51,575 nucleotides of DNA from Oscillospiraceae bacterium (GTDB lineage: Bacteria; Bacillota; Clostridia; Oscillospirales; Ruminococcaceae): positions 1 to 51,575 of the forward strand of contig CAAGCE010000130.1 in NCBI GenBank assembly GCA_900768245.1. The letters are read 5' to 3'. Shown here piece after piece: positions 25,225 to 33,827 of the stretch (position 1 is the stretch's first letter; each line of letters starts with the position of its first letter). A model generated the notes under the pieces. The model ran no database searches and was not told where the DNA came from. It worked only from the letters and a program-made list of their open reading frames with translations. The position numbers were made by a program, and so were the translations under genes.

Positions 25225-25896
25225 TTACATAACATCTGTATCATTTACTCTCATACGGAAGCTTATGCCGAAAAACTCCGCAGAACGCCTGCAAAGGAGC
25301 ATACGGTCCATAAATATCTCAAAATACTCCATTACCGACGAAATATTCGTATCAAGCTTCAATTCAAGATTGAGTACCTTTTTATCGTTACTGAAAAACA
25401 GTCTTGACTCCTCTACCGCATAATTTACACGGTCGTGAATGTCAAATTCATCGGAATGATCAAAGTTGCGGACACGGCTCCTGCGAACATCGGTCTTATC
25501 TGCGATAATAAGTGCTGCCGCTATTGCATTGAGGGGCTGGGCGGTATGCTCGTCGTGATTGCCTATCGCCGAAATTATCGCACATATTTCCTCGGCGGGC
25601 ATATTCAGATTATCAAGCAGACGGAATGCCATTACTGCACCGCTCTGGGCATGGTCAACCCGATTTATCACATTTCCTATATCGTGAAGATAGGCTGCTA
25701 TTTTTCCAAGCTCCACCTGACGTTCGTCATAGCCAAGCTCGGTCAGTATCATTTCCACCGATGATGCTACCTTTTCAACGTGGGCAAAGGAATGTTCGGT
25801 ATAGCCCTGCGCTTCGACCGCTGCGTCGGCATTCTTTATATATGTATGAATATCCCCGTTCTGTTTGATGTAACGGTAGGTAACTGTGCTGCTCAT
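25225..25896 (-). CDS. HD-domain phosphohydrolase
   Basis: A 223-residue metal-dependent phosphohydrolase of the HD superfamily. The metal ligands are visible as FAHVEKV, AYLHDIGN (the HD pair), GNHDEH and IIADKTDVRRSRVR. The last part (VNYAVEESRLFF onward, with a basic C-terminus) has no recognised domain. Substrate unknown; nucleotides or signalling nucleotides are possible. It is divergent from the NAD salvage operon across 170 bp. Confidence 0.8.
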   Translation of the reverse strand: MSSTVTYRYIKQNGDIHTYIKNADAAVEAQGYTEHSFAHVEKVASSVEMILTELGYDERQVELGKIAAYLHDIGNVINRVDHAQSGAVMAFRLLDNLNMPAEEICAIISAIGNHDEHTAQPLNAIAAALIIADKTDVRRSRVRNFDHSDEFDIHDRVNYAVEESRLFFSNDKKVLNLELKLDTNISSVMEYFEIFMDRMLLCRRSAEFFGISFRMRVNDTDVM

Positions 25897-26066
25897 AAAA
25901 AATCTCCTTCTAAAGTTTCATTCACGATATATTATATCCGAAAAAATCAAAAAAGTAAATCTATTTGAAAAAAGTGCTTGAAAAAAGCCATAATATAATA
26001 TATAATCGTACTAACGGAAAACTATGCAGAAAATTTTGGCTAAAATTTTGAAAGGCAGGGTTTATT

Positions 26067-26738
26067 ATGAAAAAAATTACTTCGGCGGCTCTCTCTTCCT
26101 GTAATGATACTGTTAAATCTCTGGCGGACGAAATAGGTGCGCTTCCGTCAATGAAATGGTCGGAGATAAGTCCGGACAATTCTGCTCTTATCATTGTTGA
26201 CGTTGTGAACGGATTTATCCGTGAGGGGGCAATGGCTTCCTCCGATATTGAGGACATCATCAAGCCTATAGCTTTGCTTATGAAAAGATTCAACGAAAAG
26301 GAAATGCCTGTTGTTGCTCTTGCAGACTGTCACAAAAAGGACTGTGCCGAGTTTGCTTCATTCCCCGAACATTGCGTTGAAGGTACAAGGGAATCCGAGC
26401 TTGTTGACGAAATAAAAAAAGAGGGCGGATATTTCCTTATGAAGAAAAATTCCACCAACGGATTTCACGAAAAGGAATTTCTCCAGTGTCTTATCCAGAA
26501 CCCACAGACCAATACATTTATCATAACAGGCGACTGCACGGACATCTGCGTTCTCCAGCTTTGCCTTACCCTTAAAACATGGTACACACAGCAGAATAAA
26601 AATGTTACCATAATCGTTCCCACAGACTGCGTTGAAACATACAGCTCTCCCGACCACAACGGAGCGTTTATGAACATTGCTGCATATAAATTAATGAAAG
26701 ACAGCGGAATCAAATTCGTAAAAAGCATAACCGACTGA
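26067..26738 (+). CDS. Nicotinamidase/isochorismatase-family cysteine hydrolase
   Basis: A 223-residue cysteine hydrolase, most likely nicotinamidase (nicotinamide to nicotinate). The catalytic triad is visible: Asp in ALIIVDVVNGF, Lys in FLMKKNSTNGF and Cys in GDCTDICVLQ. Metal-site residues appear in ADCHKKD and FPEHC. The next gene, 33 bp downstream, is nicotinate phosphoribosyltransferase, which uses the product; this supports the nicotinamidase call over isochorismatase. An N-terminal extension of about 30 residues precedes the core. GAAAGGCAGG lies before the ATG. Confidence 0.88.
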   Translation: MKKITSAALSSCNDTVKSLADEIGALPSMKWSEISPDNSALIIVDVVNGFIREGAMASSDIEDIIKPIALLMKRFNEKEMPVVALADCHKKDCAEFASFPEHCVEGTRESELVDEIKKEGGYFLMKKNSTNGFHEKEFLQCLIQNPQTNTFIITGDCTDICVLQLCLTLKTWYTQQNKNVTIIVPTDCVETYSSPDHNGAFMNIAAYKLMKDSGIKFVKSITD

Positions 26739-26771
26739 TATTTCCGCAGTTATAAAAAGAGGTAGATCACA

Positions 26772-28217
26772 ATGAGTTACGGTGAAAGAAATCTTACTAT
26801 GCTTACCGATTTCTATGAGCTTACAATGGCTAACGGCTATTTTGAAAACGGTATGGGCGACACAATTTCATATTTTGACCTCTTCTTCCGCAACGTCCCC
26901 GAAAACGGTGGCTTTGCAATTATGGCAGGTCTTGACCAGGCTATCGACTATATGAACAACCTTAAATTCGATGATGATGATATTGATTTTCTCCGCAGCA
27001 AAGGTATTTTCTGCGAGGAGTTCCTCACATATCTGAAAAATTTTGAATTTAAATGTGATGTATGGGCAATTCCCGAGGGTACACCTATTTTCCCGAATGA
27101 GCCTGTTATGACCGTAAGAGGTCCTGCAATTCAGGCGCAGTTTGTTGAAACGATGCTTCTTATCTGTATAAATCACCAGAGCCTTATCGCAACAAAGGCA
27201 AACAGGATAGTCCGTGCGGCAGAGGGACGTCCCGTTATGGAATTCGGTTCAAGACGTGCTCAGGGCTTTGACGGTGCTATCTACGGTGCAAGAGCTGCAT
27301 ATATCGGCGGCTGCTGCGGTACTGCCTGCACTATCACAGACAAGGAAATGGGTACACCCGCTCTCGGAACAATGGCTCACTCATGGATACAGATGTTTGA
27401 CAGTGAGCTTGAAGCCTTCCGTGCCTATGCAAAAAGCTATCCTAAGGGAACTACTCTTCTCGTTGACACCTACAACGTTCTCAAATCAGGCGTTCCGAAT
27501 GCCATTACCGTATTCAAGGAAATGAGAGCAAGGGGCGAAAAGCCTGCCGGTATACGAATAGACAGCGGCGATATAACCTATCTTTCAAAATGTGCAAGAC
27601 AGATGCTTGATGATGAGGGCTTCCCTGATGTAAAGATAGTCGCTTCAAACTCACTTGATGAATACATTATCCGTGATATTCTTATGCAGGGTGCAAAGAT
27701 AGACAGCTTCGGTGTCGGCGAACGTCTTATAACGTCTAAATCCGAACCTGTTTTCGGCGGTGTTTACAAGCTTGCCGCTATTGAAAAGGACGGAGAGATA
27801 ATACCTAAAATAAAGGTATCGGAAAATGTCACGAAGATAACAAACCCTGATTTCAAGGAAGTATGGCGTTTGTTTGACACCTCCACAGGCAAAGCTATTG
27901 CCGATGTTCTCACCTGTCGGGGTGAAGTTATCGATGACACGAAACCATATGTAATTTTTGACCCGGAACATACCTACAAGAGAAAGCTTCTTTCCAATTT
28001 CAGTGCCGTAAAGCTTATGGAGAGAATTTTTGATGACGGGAAATGCGTTTACAACTCACCTTCCGCTGAGGATATAAAGGCATACTGCACCGCTCAGCTT
28101 GACACCCTCTGGGACGAATTGAAGCGTTTTGAATATCCGCACAAATACTATGTCGACCTCTCCCAAAAGCTTTGGGACAAGAAAAACGAGCTTCTTGAAA
28201 AGGCTCACAGTCTTTGA
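26772..28217 (+). CDS. pncB: Nicotinate phosphoribosyltransferase
   Basis: A 481-residue enzyme that joins nicotinate and PRPP to nicotinate mononucleotide (Preiss-Handler NAD salvage). Family signatures: LTDFYELTMANGYFENG at the N-terminus, the catalytic region FGSRRAQGFDGAIYGARAAYIGGCCGTACT, ALGTMAHSW, LLVDTYNVLKSG, GIRIDSGDITYLS and the SEPVFGGVYKL loop. Cytoplasmic. Forms an operon with the nicotinamidase gene and ends at a shared bidirectional terminator. Confidence 0.96.
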   Translation: MSYGERNLTMLTDFYELTMANGYFENGMGDTISYFDLFFRNVPENGGFAIMAGLDQAIDYMNNLKFDDDDIDFLRSKGIFCEEFLTYLKNFEFKCDVWAIPEGTPIFPNEPVMTVRGPAIQAQFVETMLLICINHQSLIATKANRIVRAAEGRPVMEFGSRRAQGFDGAIYGARAAYIGGCCGTACTITDKEMGTPALGTMAHSWIQMFDSELEAFRAYAKSYPKGTTLLVDTYNVLKSGVPNAITVFKEMRARGEKPAGIRIDSGDITYLSKCARQMLDDEGFPDVKIVASNSLDEYIIRDILMQGAKIDSFGVGERLITSKSEPVFGGVYKLAAIEKDGEIIPKIKVSENVTKITNPDFKEVWRLFDTSTGKAIADVLTCRGEVIDDTKPYVIFDPEHTYKRKLLSNFSAVKLMERIFDDGKCVYNSPSAEDIKAYCTAQLDTLWDELKRFEYPHKYYVDLSQKLWDKKNELLEKAHSL

Positions 28218-28230
28218 TCCATATAAAAAC

Positions 28231-28273
28231 AACGGCTTGAAACCTGTTTGAATTTGGTTTCAAGCCGTTTTTA
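28231..28273. terminator. Bidirectional terminator after pncB
   Basis: AACGGCTTGAAACC and GGTTTCAAGCCGTT form a 14-bp stem with an 11-base loop; TTTTTAT follows on the plus strand. It also serves the convergent lipoprotein gene. Confidence 0.92.
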
Positions 28274-28298
28274 TGCTATTTGGTTACTTGGTCAGATC

Positions 28299-29753
28299 TT
28301 ATGAGTTGGCAACGGTCTGGAGCTGCTGGTCAACTTCATCTACGAGCATAATGATCGTATCTGCGATAGCTTCTCTGTTAGATGCCCAGTCAGTACCGTG
28401 GAATGCTGCTCTTGTACCGATCTCAGCACCGCCGTCTATTGTAAGTGATGCAATATCTGTTGAGCAGCCCTGTGCAAGGTCTACAACAGGATACTGTCTT
28501 GCAAGCTCATTGATAGCCTTGTTTCTTGCAATGATCTCATCTGTCCAATGGCTGTCGTCCTTTGCCTTTCTGTCGGAGATAGCAATAGCGTTTTCATCTG
28601 TTGATGCGAGGATAGTACACTCAGCAAAACGAGCTACACCCTCAGGATTAGCTGCGCCCTTACAAAGAACAAAGCCGTTGAGAACTGCTGACTGATATGG
28701 GTCAGAGCCTGCCGGTGACGGAACAGGTGCGATTCCGAGATCCTCAGGATCGATCTTTGTTGACCATGTTTCAGGGTCGCCTTCGATTCCCCATGTACCG
28801 TTAAGGAAGAAGAGCTCACGGCCTTCACCCATATACTGAGGCTGGATAGACCAGTTGAACTGTTCAAGAGGGAGAACAAGACCGCTGTTGTAGAGGTCAT
28901 ACTGATAGTTCATAGCCTTTTCAACTGTTGCATCGTTGATGTTGCAGACAAGCTTTCCGTCAACAGCTTCAACTGTCGGAACACCTGCTGAAAGGAAGAG
29001 AGCCTTTTCATTGTACCAACCGTCAAGACCCCACTGGTCAGAATCCTCATCAACAAAGTCAAGGAGCATCTGCTTGAATGTATCCCAGTTCCATTCGCCT
29101 GCTTCATAAAGATCCCATGGATCTTCAAGACCGTTTGCTTCGAGTGTAGCAGTGCTGTAAATAACTACCTGCTCTGCTGTTACACCTGTAACGAACTGAT
29201 AGTGCTTTCCGCCGAAGTTGAGAAGCTCCATAGCGGACTTTGTATTTGACCAGATAGCTGAATCAAGGTCGATATAATCATCAACAGGCTGGAACATTCC
29301 GCTTACGATACCCTTTGGAAGATTGTTTGCATCTGAAGGGAAGAAGTCAATGCCTTCACCGCCGAGAACGTATGTGGAAAGGTCATTGTATCTGTTATCC
29401 CATGTTGTTGGATAATATTTGATAGTGCCGCCGTATTTTTTTTCGAACATTTCGATCTCAACCTTTTTGGATGCGCCGTTTGTTGATGGGTTGATGTCGT
29501 AATGTGCGAGCCACTTTATTTCCTTGTTTTCAAGCTCAGTATCAACAAGCTGTGACATACTGTCTTCAAGGACTTCCTCTTCTTCGTTCTTTAAGCCTTC
29601 GGTATTGACCGCAACAGTAGCAGCTGTTGTAGTTGTTGCAGTTGTTTCGTCTGTTGATGAAGAATCATCTGAATTTCCGCCGCAGGCTGTAAGACCGAAT
29701 GCCATTGACATAGCCATAAGACCTGCCATAAACTTTTTGCTGTTCATATTCAT
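28299..29753 (-). CDS. Extracellular solute-binding lipoprotein
   Basis: A 484-residue lipoprotein binding component of an ABC importer. The signal ends in AFGLTACGGNS (lipobox Cys about residue 24), followed by a Thr/Ala-rich tether. The body has the family 1 pattern: IEMFEKKYGGTIKYYPTTWDNRYNDLSTYVLGGEGIDFF in the first lobe and a GTWGIEGD..GIAPVPSPAGSDPYQSAVLNGFVLCKGAANPEG stretch in the second, typical of sugar-binding proteins. No permease genes are next to it. It is divergent from a GH5 glucanase gene, which hints at a beta-glucan or hemicellulose oligosaccharide ligand, by context only. Confidence 0.85.
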   Translation of the reverse strand: MNMNSKKFMAGLMAMSMAFGLTACGGNSDDSSSTDETTATTTTAATVAVNTEGLKNEEEEVLEDSMSQLVDTELENKEIKWLAHYDINPSTNGASKKVEIEMFEKKYGGTIKYYPTTWDNRYNDLSTYVLGGEGIDFFPSDANNLPKGIVSGMFQPVDDYIDLDSAIWSNTKSAMELLNFGGKHYQFVTGVTAEQVVIYSTATLEANGLEDPWDLYEAGEWNWDTFKQMLLDFVDEDSDQWGLDGWYNEKALFLSAGVPTVEAVDGKLVCNINDATVEKAMNYQYDLYNSGLVLPLEQFNWSIQPQYMGEGRELFFLNGTWGIEGDPETWSTKIDPEDLGIAPVPSPAGSDPYQSAVLNGFVLCKGAANPEGVARFAECTILASTDENAIAISDRKAKDDSHWTDEIIARNKAINELARQYPVVDLAQGCSTDIASLTIDGGAEIGTRAAFHGTDWASNREAIADTIIMLVDEVDQQLQTVANS

Positions 29754-29997
29754 AATTTCCTCCCGATTAAGTATACCTATATTATATTAAACATAGTTAA
29801 AAGCAAATACATTATAATATTTATGCTTTGATTTGTCAATACATTATAACCAAATACCTATATGTCACTAAATCCATAGCTTTATAGCTATAATCGGTTG
29901 TTTTATTTAGGATATTTGATATAAAACCTGCCATTTATTTTGTTATATTAGCATAAAAATTCAAAAAAAGTCTATATATTTTTGTGCTATGTTGTGA

Positions 29998-30003
29998 TAT
30001 AAT
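29998..30003 (+). promoter_or_regulatory. Probable -10 element for the GH5 gene
   Basis: TATAAT preceded by TGTGA in an AT-rich divergent region. No convincing -35 lies 17 bases upstream, so the promoter may need an activator. Confidence 0.4.
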
Positions 30004-30042
30004 ATCTCACAGTAATTTAAATTTACAAAGCGAGGTATACAA

Positions 30043-31320
30043 ATGAAGACGATTACAAAAAGAACTCTTGCCGCCGCAGCAGCAGTAATGATGGCAGTTC
30101 TGACAGGCTGTTCTTCAAACGGTTCATCAGACAATACTGAAGTAACTTCCGCAGCAGATACAGCAGTAACAGAAGCAGCCGCTGCCGAGAACACATGGGA
30201 CGAGCTTGACCAGACTGCAATAACAGCCGCAATGGGTATGGGCTGGAATCTCGGAAATCAGCTTGAAGCTTCCTCCAACAAGGTCCCGAATGAAACAACA
30301 TGGGGCAATCCGACAATTACCGAGGATCTTATCAAAGCAGTAAAGGCTCAGGGCTTCAATACAATAAGGATCCCTGTTTCCTATCTCAGCAAAATAGGTG
30401 AAGCTCCCGATTACACGATCGACAGCGCATGGCTCGACAGAGTTCAGGAAGTTGTTGATTACGTTGTTGGAAATGATATGTATGCAGTCATTAATATCCA
30501 TGGCGACGGCTACTACACTGTTGACGGCAGCTGGCTTCTCTGCGTTGACGACAATCAGGACGAAATAAAAGCAAAATACGAAGCAGTATGGAAGCAGATA
30601 GCAGACCGCTTCAAGGACTATGACGAACACCTCATTTTTGAAAGCATGAACGAAGAGTTCGACAATACATACGGCAGACCGAACAAGGACGGCTATGCAA
30701 ATATCAATGAATACAACCGGATATTTGTTGACACCGTAAGAGGAACAGGCTCAAACAACACAAAAAGATGGCTCCTCCTCCCCGGCTGGAACACAAACAT
30801 TGAGTACACAGCAGGCAACTACGGCTTTGTTATCCCTGAGGACAAGCTTTGCGAATCCGACGGCAAGCGCATAATGATCTCCGTACATTACTATGACCCA
30901 TACAACTTCACAATTGACGAAAACAGCAGCTCCGCAAAAACACAGTGGGGCAAATATGCAACAGAAAACTTTGATAACTGGGGTCAGGAAGATCATGTTG
31001 ACTCACAGATGCAGATGCTCCACGATACATTCATAGCGGAAGGCTACCCTGTAATAATCGGCGAAATGGGCGTTCAGGATAAGACACACCTCAGCGAAAG
31101 CTTCAACGAATACAGACGCTATTGGCTCGAATACGTTGTAAAGTCCGCAAAAGCAAACGGCTGTATCCCTGTTTACTGGGACAACGGCTGGAACGGCAAG
31201 AACGGCTTCGGACTTTTCGACAGAACCTCCTGCACAGTAACACAGCAGTCCCTTATCGACGCAATGATAAGAGCAATAAATTCCGACAGCGACTATGAAA
31301 TTGCCGCACCGGCAGTTTAA
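30043..31320 (+). CDS. GH5 family endoglucanase-like lipoprotein
   Basis: A 425-residue surface-bound glycosidase. A lipoprotein signal (MMAVLTGCSS, Cys23) and a short Ala/Thr tether lead into a GH5 barrel: MGMGWNLGNQLEA (64-76), WGNP, GFNTIRIPVSY, INIHGDGYY, the acid/base in FESMNEEF (E204) and the nucleophile in PVIIGEMGVQD, then VYWDNGW near the end. The WNLGN and WGNP blocks suit subfamily 4 (endoglucanase/xyloglucanase), though I cannot settle this by eye. There is no binding module or dockerin. GCGAGG precedes the ATG. Divergent from a solute-binding lipoprotein gene. Confidence 0.9.
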   Translation: MKTITKRTLAAAAAVMMAVLTGCSSNGSSDNTEVTSAADTAVTEAAAAENTWDELDQTAITAAMGMGWNLGNQLEASSNKVPNETTWGNPTITEDLIKAVKAQGFNTIRIPVSYLSKIGEAPDYTIDSAWLDRVQEVVDYVVGNDMYAVINIHGDGYYTVDGSWLLCVDDNQDEIKAKYEAVWKQIADRFKDYDEHLIFESMNEEFDNTYGRPNKDGYANINEYNRIFVDTVRGTGSNNTKRWLLLPGWNTNIEYTAGNYGFVIPEDKLCESDGKRIMISVHYYDPYNFTIDENSSSAKTQWGKYATENFDNWGQEDHVDSQMQMLHDTFIAEGYPVIIGEMGVQDKTHLSESFNEYRRYWLEYVVKSAKANGCIPVYWDNGWNGKNGFGLFDRTSCTVTQQSLIDAMIRAINSDSDYEIAAPAV

Positions 31321-31351
31321 TAATAATTCACAGCGTGTAATTCTTTAATTT

Positions 31352-31396
31352 AGGCGGCGTGACGTTTGCAGTAAACTGTAATATGTCATGCCGCCC
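31352..31396 (+). terminator. GC-rich hairpin after the GH5 gene, probable terminator
   Basis: GGCGGCGTGAC and GTCATGCCGCC pair with one or two wobble positions around a 21-base loop, followed by CTGTTTTATG. Placement 30 bp after the stop codon suits a terminator, but the T-run is weak. Confidence 0.5.
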
Positions 31397-31409
31397 TGTT
31401 TTATGCTGC

Positions 31410-31480
31410 GACCGCGGCGGACACCATTTTTCAGCTCACAGCCAACCTCAAACCGCCGCCCTAATAAAAAATAAAAAAAT
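31410..31480 (+). repeat. GC-palindrome with A-rich tail, copy A4
   Basis: GACCGCGGCGG, CCGCCGCCC about 32 bp later, and a tail AATAAAAAATAAAAAAATAA. It lies between the GH5 gene and the sulfhydrylase leader. Confidence 0.8.
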
Positions 31481-31500
31481 AACAGGCAATACTTTAATCG

Positions 31501-31525
31501 GAGTTATAGCTTTGATCTATAACTC
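31501..31525. other. Perfect 9-bp inverted repeat
   Basis: GAGTTATAG and CTATAACTC around CTTTGAT, 18 bp upstream of the sulfhydrylase promoter -35. It could be an operator; no T-run follows directly. Confidence 0.5.
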
Positions 31526-31542
31526 ACAATAATTTTTATGTA

Positions 31543-31572
31543 TTGGACAAATCGGGATCCTGCTGATATAAT
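31543..31572 (+). promoter_or_regulatory. Sigma-A promoter of the sulfhydrylase gene
   Basis: TTGGAC (31543-31548), an 18-base spacer and TATAAT (31567-31572). Immediately downstream ATACCTA and TAGGCAAT form an imperfect dyad that could be an operator, for instance for an Rrf2-family cysteine/Fe-S regulator; this last point is inference. Confidence 0.75.
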
Positions 31573-31613
31573 ATACCTATAATCTTGGTAGGCAATAAAG
31601 TGGAGGTAATCAT

Positions 31614-31646
31614 ATGATCTTATTACACGGACGAATGTGCTGCTGA
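31614..31646 (+). CDS. Leader peptide MILLHGRMCC upstream of the sulfhydrylase
   Basis: A 10-codon open frame with its own ideal ribosome site (GGAGG at 31602-31606, 7 bases before the ATG). Its last two sense codons are TGC TGC (Cys-Cys) before TGA. A run of seven T begins 2 bases after the stop codon, preceded by only a weak GATC..GATC / CAC..GTG pairing. Position, strong initiation signal and tandem Cys codons suggest a regulatory leader that senses charged Cys-tRNA and controls the sulfur-assimilation gene 62 bp downstream. No classical attenuator stem is obvious, so the mechanism is open. Confidence 0.65.
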   Translation: MILLHGRMCC

Positions 31647-31708
31647 TCTTTTTTTAACACATATTTATTTAATTTATAAACACATTGATTTTTTAGGAGG
31701 ATACTACA

Positions 31709-33001
31709 ATGGCTGATAGAAAATACAGATTTGAAACTTTACAGGTACAGGCAGGTCAGGAAAATCCCGACCCCGTAACAGACGCAAGGGCTGTTCCGAT
31801 ATACGCTTCCACTTCTTTCGTTTTCCATAACTCTCAGCACGCTGCTGACCGCTTCGCTCTCAAGGACGCAGGCAACATTTACGGCAGACTTACTAACCCT
31901 ACTCAGAGCGTTTTTGAGGAAAGGATCGCTGCTCTTGAAGGCGGTTCCGCTGCTCTCGGCGTTGCTTCCGGTGCTGCTGCTATCAACTACACTATCGGTG
32001 CTCTCGCAAAGTCCGGCGAACACATCGTTGCTTCAAAAACTATTTACGGAGGCACCTACAACCTTCTCGCTCACACTCTCCCTCTCACAAGCGGCATTAC
32101 CGCTACTTTCGTTGACCCTGACGAAGAGTGTGCTTTTGAAAAGGCTATCCGGCCTAACACCAAGGCTCTTTACATTGAAACTCTCGGCAACCCTAACTCA
32201 AATATCATCGACATTGAGGAAGTTGCAAAGATCGCTCACAAGCACGGTATTCCGCTTGTTGTTGACTCGACCTTCGCTACTCCTTATCTCGTAAGACCTA
32301 TTGAATACGGTGCTGACATCGTTGTTCACAGTGCAACTAAGTTCATCGGCGGTCACGGTACTGCTATCGGCGGCGTTATCGTTGACGGCGGTACCTTCGA
32401 CTGGAAGGCTTCGGGCAAATATCCTTGGATCTCTGAGCCTAACCCATCATACCACGGTGTAAGCTTTGCTGACGCTGCAGGTCCTGCTGCTTTCGCTACA
32501 TATATCCGTGCTATACTTCTCCGTGACACAGGCTCTACTATCTCTCCTTTCCACGCATTTATGTTCTTGCAGGGTCTTGAAACTCTCTCACTCCGTGTTG
32601 AACGTCACGTTTCAAATGCCCTTAAGATAGTTGATTACCTTAACGCTCATCCACAGGTGGAGGCTGTTCATCACCCATCTCTCCCTACTGAGCCAAGCCA
32701 TGCTCTTTATAAGAAATATTTCCCTAACGGCGGCGGTTCTATCTTCACATTCGAGATAAAAGGCGATGACAAGACCGCACAGAAATTCATTGACAACCTG
32801 AGAATTTTCTCTCTCCTTGCAAATGTTGCTGATGTTAAATCACTCGTTATCCACCCTGCTTCAACTACACATTCACAGCTTTCCGAAGCCGAACTTCTCG
32901 ACCAGGGTATCAAGCCTAACACTATCAGACTTTCTGTCGGCATAGAAAATATCGACGACCTTATCGAAGCTCTTGATGACGCTTTCAAGGCTGTTAAGTA
33001 A
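31709..33001 (+). CDS. O-acetylhomoserine sulfhydrylase (aminocarboxypropyltransferase)
   Basis: A 430-residue PLP enzyme of the Cys/Met metabolism family that makes homocysteine from O-acetylhomoserine and sulfide. Signatures: YRFETLQVQAGQENPDPVTDARAVPIYASTSFVF at the N-terminus, IYGRLTNPTQSVFEERIAALEGGSAALGVASG, the ETLGNPNSNI segment, DSTFATPYL and the PLP lysine in VVHSATKFIGGHG. The C-terminal VADVKSLVIHPASTTHSQLS block is typical of the O-acetylhomoserine branch. The ATG follows AGGAGG. A Cys-Cys leader peptide precedes it. Its product feeds methionine synthesis, for which metF lies 2.4 kb downstream. Confidence 0.96.
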   Translation: MADRKYRFETLQVQAGQENPDPVTDARAVPIYASTSFVFHNSQHAADRFALKDAGNIYGRLTNPTQSVFEERIAALEGGSAALGVASGAAAINYTIGALAKSGEHIVASKTIYGGTYNLLAHTLPLTSGITATFVDPDEECAFEKAIRPNTKALYIETLGNPNSNIIDIEEVAKIAHKHGIPLVVDSTFATPYLVRPIEYGADIVVHSATKFIGGHGTAIGGVIVDGGTFDWKASGKYPWISEPNPSYHGVSFADAAGPAAFATYIRAILLRDTGSTISPFHAFMFLQGLETLSLRVERHVSNALKIVDYLNAHPQVEAVHHPSLPTEPSHALYKKYFPNGGGSIFTFEIKGDDKTAQKFIDNLRIFSLLANVADVKSLVIHPASTTHSQLSEAELLDQGIKPNTIRLSVGIENIDDLIEALDDAFKAVK

Positions 33002-33014
33002 GCCATATAAAAGT

Positions 33015-33300
33015 TTCACTCAAGCCGCAAATCCGCAGGCAGCCAAACACGAAAGTTTCGCTCAAGCCTTTTCAAAGGCTTGTGGGAATCCAAAGGGCAA
33101 AGCCCGTGGTCGCCCCCGCAGAGGCGAAACTCTCCCAAAGCAATCTAAGGAATAAGGAAAAAGAAAAATAGCAAAGCAAAACTAACAAATACAAAAGCGC
33201 AATGCAGCTAAAAAAGGTAAACCCAACAGATGTAACGAAGTTGCAATCTTAGTAGAACCGTTAATCTGCATTGCGCTAATTCTATAAAATCAAGCAAAAC
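33015..33300 (+). repeat. Dispersed hairpin-rich repeat, copy D3
   Basis: Third copy of the 1-300 element. CAAGCCTTTTCAAAGGCTTG, GGGCAAAGCCC and CGCC..AGAGGCG hairpins lie at about 33072-33127, then AGCGCAATGCAG near 33197 and CTGCATTGCGCT near 33267. The frame that continues through it has no gene character. It begins 15 bp after the sulfhydrylase stop codon. Confidence 0.75.
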
Positions 33301-33306
33301 TATCCC

Positions 33307-33499
33307 TTTTCGGAATTTGCGAGCGAAGCAGAGCAAATTCCGAAAACAGAGCCAAACAATATATAAATAAAAGCAAGCAAAAGCAACCCTTTTCGGATTT
33401 GCGAGCGAAGCAGAGCAAATTCCGAAAACACGACAAACCAATATATAAATAAAAGCAACCATTTTCAAATTTGTATGCGTAAGCAATACAAATTCCGAA
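33307..33499. repeat. Three tandem E-type palindromes
   Basis: TTTTCGGAATTTGC..GCAAATTCCGAAAA (33307-33346), a second with one base missing in the left arm (33390-33428), and TTTTCAAATTTGTAT..ATACAAATTCCGAAAA (33463-33499). Spacers GAGCGAAGCAGA are kept in the first two. AATATATAAATAAAAGCAA separates the units. Confidence 0.75.
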
Positions 33500-33645
33500 A
33501 ACATAGCCAAACAGACAACCAAACAAATGGCTTACAAGCAAAACTAACATAATAACATCGTAGGGAACGTGTTTGCAAGTAAATGTGAGGACAAAAAATT
33601 CTGCGTGTTTCCGACAAATGCGGATACGGTATCACAGCTATCTCT

Positions 33646-33712
33646 CAGGCGCGGGGTCTTTAGTTCAGGTACACACAGCATTATGGCGCGTTTTAAATAA
33701 AAAAATAAAAAT
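33646..33712 (+). repeat. GC-palindrome with A-rich tail, copy B3
   Basis: AGGCGCGGGGTCTTTAGTT, GGCGCGTTTT about 30 bp later, then AAATAAAAAAATAAAAAT. Same layout as B1 and B2. It lies upstream of the esterase gene. Confidence 0.65.
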
Positions 33713-33827
33713 CCAATGCAAAACACGGCAGATGCGCATTAATGCAAATTTTCTTAATGCAATTATGTTGATTTTATGCCGAAAATGCGATACAATGAGA
33801 TTAATATTATTTTCGGAGGTAAGTATT

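Noticed and set aside
31321..31613. SAM riboswitch or T-box ahead of the sulfhydrylase gene
   Set aside because: Neither the SAM-I core nor the T-box GGTGG..ACCGCG motif is present; the Cys-Cys leader peptide explains the region better.
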